Assembly: GCA_001796335.1 (NCBI GenBank)
Contig: MGMF01000002.1
Coordinates: 122,339 to 186,338 of the forward strand
From: Chloroflexi bacterium GWB2_49_20
Lineage (GTDB): Bacteria > Chloroflexota > Anaerolineae > Anaerolineales > Villigracilaceae
DNA: 64,000 nt
Direction: 5' to 3'
The notes beneath the pieces were generated by a model. That model searched no databases. It was not told the origin of the DNA and saw only the letters and a program-made list of their open reading frames with translations. Positions 61,298 through 64,000 of the stretch are shown here, one piece after another. The position numbers were made by a program, and so were the translations under genes. Position 1 is the first letter of the stretch, and every line of letters begins with the position of its first letter.

Positions 61298-62395
61298 CTA
61301 CAGAGTATCGCTTTTGCGAAGGGATGATTTATCTTCAGAAACGAGGTAAATAGGGTTGCTATAAATCCAACTCCTTTTCTTACCTAAATAGTTTCTGTGG
61401 ACTTCCACCCGATATATCCCCGGGTCATTTGTAATGTGTACAAGATTTTCTTTCCTTGTTGTTTTAATGGTCTTCCCATCCTTTAATAAACTAATTTCAG
61501 CGTTGCCAGGGGTGTGAACTTGAAGGGTTACACTGCCTTTTATATGGATGTCATCTCCCATAATGGCTTCTTTATCCATGCTCTGAGCGGAAAAACGAAA
61601 ACCATAAGTAGAAGCTGGTAAATCATAACCAATGAACGCATTCCCTTTAGCAAAAGCTGCATAAATCATACCGCTATCCACAGAAAGGTTTCCACTAAGG
61701 TAAGACGGGGTTAATAGGTGAGTGTTTATTGCTGAAAAATGATAATTGTATGGAAATATTGTCTTTCGAATTGGGCCCATCCGCATGGATAGCGCATGAG
61801 AATCTGACCCGCCAATGGCAACCACATGCTGACCATGCGAAAGCAGGGTATCCCATCTCAGAAGAGTCTGGGGGAGTGGCCCATGTGCAATAAGTTCAGG
61901 GAAGAATGCATATTTTAAAGCGCCAAGCTTACTTTTCACAACAGTTTTTAACTCACTGAACCCATTCCATATCTCGATACCAGTAAAGCCTTTAACATTC
62001 CAATCTTCCCATGAAATATCTGACTCATTAAATATTTTTAATTCAGGGTCGATCGGGTGAGCAATAAAGGACAGACCTCCTTTAGCCTTTACAAAATCAA
62101 CAAGTTCTTGGGGGTCATCAGCTAGGGTGGCTGCTTCCCTGGTAATCCCGAGAACCAGCAAGTGGTTTTTTTGTGGAATGCGATCCTGGTCATGAATTTC
62201 CTCTCCGACCAGTAGAAGTGTTTTGTGCCCATTATTATTAATATAACCATTTAACCCCTGGACTAACACATTGTGATCTGTGATGATAATAGCATCCAGA
62301 TGAGAATCTGAAGCAGTGCGCGCAATACCAGCATGTAAACCACTACCGTCTGAATAAGTAGTGTGAATATGGAGGTTGACGACTAATTCGTGCAT
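61298..62395 (-). CDS. PHP-domain metallo-phosphoesterase-like protein
   Basis: The 365 residues begin with LHIHTTYSDGSGLHAGIART (H-x-H and the Tyr-Ser-Asp element), followed by AIIITDHNVL and LLVGEEIHD. Later SFIAHPIDPEL and VAIGGSDSHALS supply the remaining PHP metal ligands. A C-terminal beta-rich part (about 260-355) includes GNAEISLLKDGKTIKTTRKE. Relatives without a polymerase are predicted phosphoesterases of unknown substrate. No signal peptide is visible. It stands 105 bases from the start of rpsF. Confidence 0.87.
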   Translation of the reverse strand: MHELVVNLHIHTTYSDGSGLHAGIARTASDSHLDAIIITDHNVLVQGLNGYINNNGHKTLLLVGEEIHDQDRIPQKNHLLVLGITREAATLADDPQELVDFVKAKGGLSFIAHPIDPELKIFNESDISWEDWNVKGFTGIEIWNGFSELKTVVKSKLGALKYAFFPELIAHGPLPQTLLRWDTLLSHGQHVVAIGGSDSHALSMRMGPIRKTIFPYNYHFSAINTHLLTPSYLSGNLSVDSGMIYAAFAKGNAFIGYDLPASTYGFRFSAQSMDKEAIMGDDIHIKGSVTLQVHTPGNAEISLLKDGKTIKTTRKENLVHITNDPGIYRVEVHRNYLGKKRSWIYSNPIYLVSEDKSSLRKSDTL

Positions 62396-62907
62396 ACATC
62401 CTCGATGCTTGTCGCAATATTAGAATTAATGCAACGAGTGGTTCGTTGCTTTAAAAATAAGGCTCCAGTGAGTAATGAACATTAATAATAATATTAATTA
62501 AATGTATTTGAAACCGAACAGGTTTTATCGCGCGGCGTTATTGCAGAGAAGAATTTCAAGGAGCACTATGTTATGTTTACAAAGTATGTTAACTTATAAT
62601 AACGTTTGGTGCAATTATTGTCCACAAAATTTTGTTACCAGTTTGAGTTCTGGCTGCAAAAGATAAAGTTACAAAAAAATGGATGCCATAGTGGTATTCT
62701 GAAGAAGGGAAAAAATTACAAGGACCATAGCCATAGGGTAACAGCAACTTATAAACTCCCTAATTTGACAGGTGCATAACAGGCAATGATTGATTATTGC
62801 TTTAGGAAATTCCAACAGAAAAATTTGTTTTTTAAACGAATAAGGAACGTAAAACTCAATTTGAAGAGCTTCAGAGGCTTGTCAATCTGAAAAGGACGGG
62901 GTAAGAT
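62396..62907. other. Long AT-rich intergenic region
   Basis: 512 bases between divergent genes with no supported gene. At 62431-62449 GCAACGA and TCGTTGC pair around a 5-base loop, followed by TTTAAAAAT, a weak terminator-like hairpin. TTGACA at 62765 and TATAAT at 62594 occur but not with a proper partner. No tRNA fold or recognised RNA motif was found. Confidence 0.5.
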
Positions 62908-63297
62908 ATGTTAATGAACCGGACAAATAATAATATCAGAAAATTCGCTTACGTCATTGGTATTCTGATAGTTATCATTGTAGTTATTAGATTCCAACAA
63001 CGCATCAGTGAGATGAACCACCTTGAAGGTCAACTTAAATTGATCCAAACCCAGGGGACTTCTGTTATGCGTACCCAGGAAAGGTTGCTAACCCAGGTTG
63101 CATTTGTCACCTCTGATGAGGCGGTGAAAGAATGGGCTTATAGTAAAGGGCGCTGGTATTTGCCGAATGAAACTCCAATCATTATTCTGCCGGTTGGAAA
63201 TGCAACCCCCATTCCTGATGGCTCCGGGATTATGCCAACAGATACTGTTGAGAATTGGCAAGTGTGGTGGGAGCTTTTTTTTGGAGAAAAGAATTAA
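62908..63297 (+). CDS. FtsB/DivIC-like septum formation initiator protein
   Basis: The 129 residues have a short basic N terminus, one membrane segment (about 12-30, FAYVIGILIVIIVVIRFQQR), then a coiled coil of about 40 residues (LEGQLKLIQTQGTSVMRTQE). After it comes FVTSDEAVKEWAYSKGRWYL, like the E-x-x-A-R-E-x-L-G-x-V/Y-x-P-G-E segment of FtsB/DivIC. The tail is Pro/Ile-rich. These divisome proteins work outside the membrane with FtsL and FtsQ. The match is by plan and end motif, so moderate. Confidence 0.65.
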   Translation: MLMNRTNNNIRKFAYVIGILIVIIVVIRFQQRISEMNHLEGQLKLIQTQGTSVMRTQERLLTQVAFVTSDEAVKEWAYSKGRWYLPNETPIIILPVGNATPIPDGSGIMPTDTVENWQVWWELFFGEKN

Positions 63298-63485
63298 ATA
63301 CAATTGAATTTGTGAACGGGGGAATTTGTGAGATTGTACATATAAATCAAAGCCTTCTTTGTATATGAACTAATTGTCCGAGTATGTACCATGCGAATCT
63401 GTTACATGTTTTGGGCTTTGTTTAGGCTACCGTTAGAAAACTAGGGACAATTATTTTGGGTTTTGGTGCTGTTTTCTGCACGATA

Positions 63486-63845
63486 TTAGCGGCTAAGATC
63501 GCGGATGTTATCTCTGACATCCAAAGCATGACCGATCACTAATCCGATGATGAAGAAAACAAACATGCAAACAAAGCCGCCGGGGACAGCAAAACGTGAG
63601 ATCCAAACTTGTGGTAAACCCCAGAGCACCATCAACCCCAAAAGAAAACCGTAAAATGGTGATTTAAATATATGTGGTATATCTGCCCACACGCTTCTAA
63701 AGCTGACGTGTTGACCCTGCTGGTTCTTGCTTTTATGGATGTAAACCTGTTGCAATTGACGCTGTTTAACTTGCGGGTCGCGGGCGGCAAGTTGATTATC
63801 ACGCAATCTTTTCAAGCGTTCCTGTTCTGAGTCTGTTTGGGGCAT
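63486..63845 (-). CDS. Small membrane protein of unknown function
   Basis: The 119 residues have a charged helical N terminus (QERLKRLRDNQLAARDPQVK), then two membrane segments (about 66-84 and 88-108, GLMVLWGLPQVWISRF and FVCMFVFFIIGLVIGHALDV). I do not recognise a family. GAGGTAG lies before the ATG. The 188 bases between it and the FtsB-like gene hold nothing evident. Confidence 0.7.
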   Translation of the reverse strand: MPQTDSEQERLKRLRDNQLAARDPQVKQRQLQQVYIHKSKNQQGQHVSFRSVWADIPHIFKSPFYGFLLGLMVLWGLPQVWISRFAVPGGFVCMFVFFIIGLVIGHALDVRDNIRDLSR

Positions 63846-63954
63846 GGGCTACCTCCTCGTAGATAAAAAGAAATATATTTTATTCCAACGATTATGGATG
63901 GTCAAGTAAACAATAAGAGAGTGTTGAAAAACAAGTGACAAAATGGTTGGTTAA

Positions 63955-63983
63955 TTGACGGAAGGGGAAAAATTTAATACAAT
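63955..63983 (+). promoter_or_regulatory. Strong sigma-70-type promoter at window end
   Basis: TTGACG (63955-63960) and TACAAT (63978-63983) are separated by exactly 17 bases. It points out of the window, so it presumably drives the next plus-strand gene. Confidence 0.6.
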
Positions 63984-64000
63984 TGGAGCAACCATCAATA

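Noticed and set aside
1..64000. tRNA genes, CRISPR arrays or prophage
   Set aside because: No cloverleaf with a T-loop consensus, no regularly spaced repeats and no phage structural genes were seen by eye. A tRNAscan run could still find one in the longer gaps.

Overview
The window looks like a chromosomal stretch from a Chloroflexota bacterium, most likely class Anaerolineae. This rests on gene content, not on a database search. Pointers are a two-protein FHA module next to a cell-wall SEDS gene, a T-box in front of a type-2-like ileS, the HNH, MBL-fold and TIGR01777 group, and the FtsK, CDP-alcohol phosphotransferase and Lgt run. Overall composition is moderate to AT-rich. No rRNA, tRNA, CRISPR array, prophage or insertion sequence was recognised.

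Layout. 1-2.5 kb: the tail of a TadC-like secretion gene, comF, the hibernation factor hpf, and convergent folE/folB. 2.8-10 kb: a DUF429 protein, a coiled-coil/zinc-ribbon protein, transketolase and transaldolase, and a GH36 alpha-galactosidase. 10-13.7 kb: ileS behind a T-box with its own promoter. 13.8-30.7 kb: housekeeping genes (degV, alr, lspA, rluD, threonine aldolase, purine nucleoside phosphorylase), a 7TM-GAF-HTH membrane protein, an S1-domain protein, an FtsK-type translocase, a CDP-alcohol phosphotransferase, lgt and an ABC exporter. 30.7-34.3 kb: a frameshifted MBL-fold gene, an HNH nuclease, a TIGR01777 protein, then tyrS. 34.3-39 kb on the minus strand: fhaA-like, fhaB-like, an MTA-phosphorylase-like gene and an FtsW/RodA protein fused to a degenerate transpeptidase domain. 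39.2-53.2 kb: a surface-polysaccharide locus. 53.2-64 kb: an aldo/keto reductase, rnc-smc, rpsF-ssb-rpsR-prsA-like on the minus strand, a PHP-domain protein and small membrane proteins.

The strongest new observation is in front of tyrS. A short reading frame (MKFAGRFGYYYYFHP) with four consecutive tyrosine codons starts just after a TATAAT box. It is followed by three mutually exclusive RNA pairings ending in a perfect intrinsic terminator. This has every part of a trp-type, ribosome-mediated attenuator, here placed to sense tyrosyl-tRNA and control tyrosyl-tRNA synthetase. In the same window ileS is controlled by a T-box, so two aminoacyl-tRNA synthetases appear to use two unrelated attenuation mechanisms.

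Other points of interest. The SEDS-transpeptidase fusion lacks the catalytic serine and the KTG motif and sits with FHA genes. A sharp composition break lies inside the polysaccharide-export ATPase, which suggests swapping of its cargo-binding half together with an AT-rich gene block. The MBL-fold gene has a frameshift explained by loss of one copy of a TTGAA tandem repeat. The rnc leader has two stacked hairpins, one covering the ribosome binding site.
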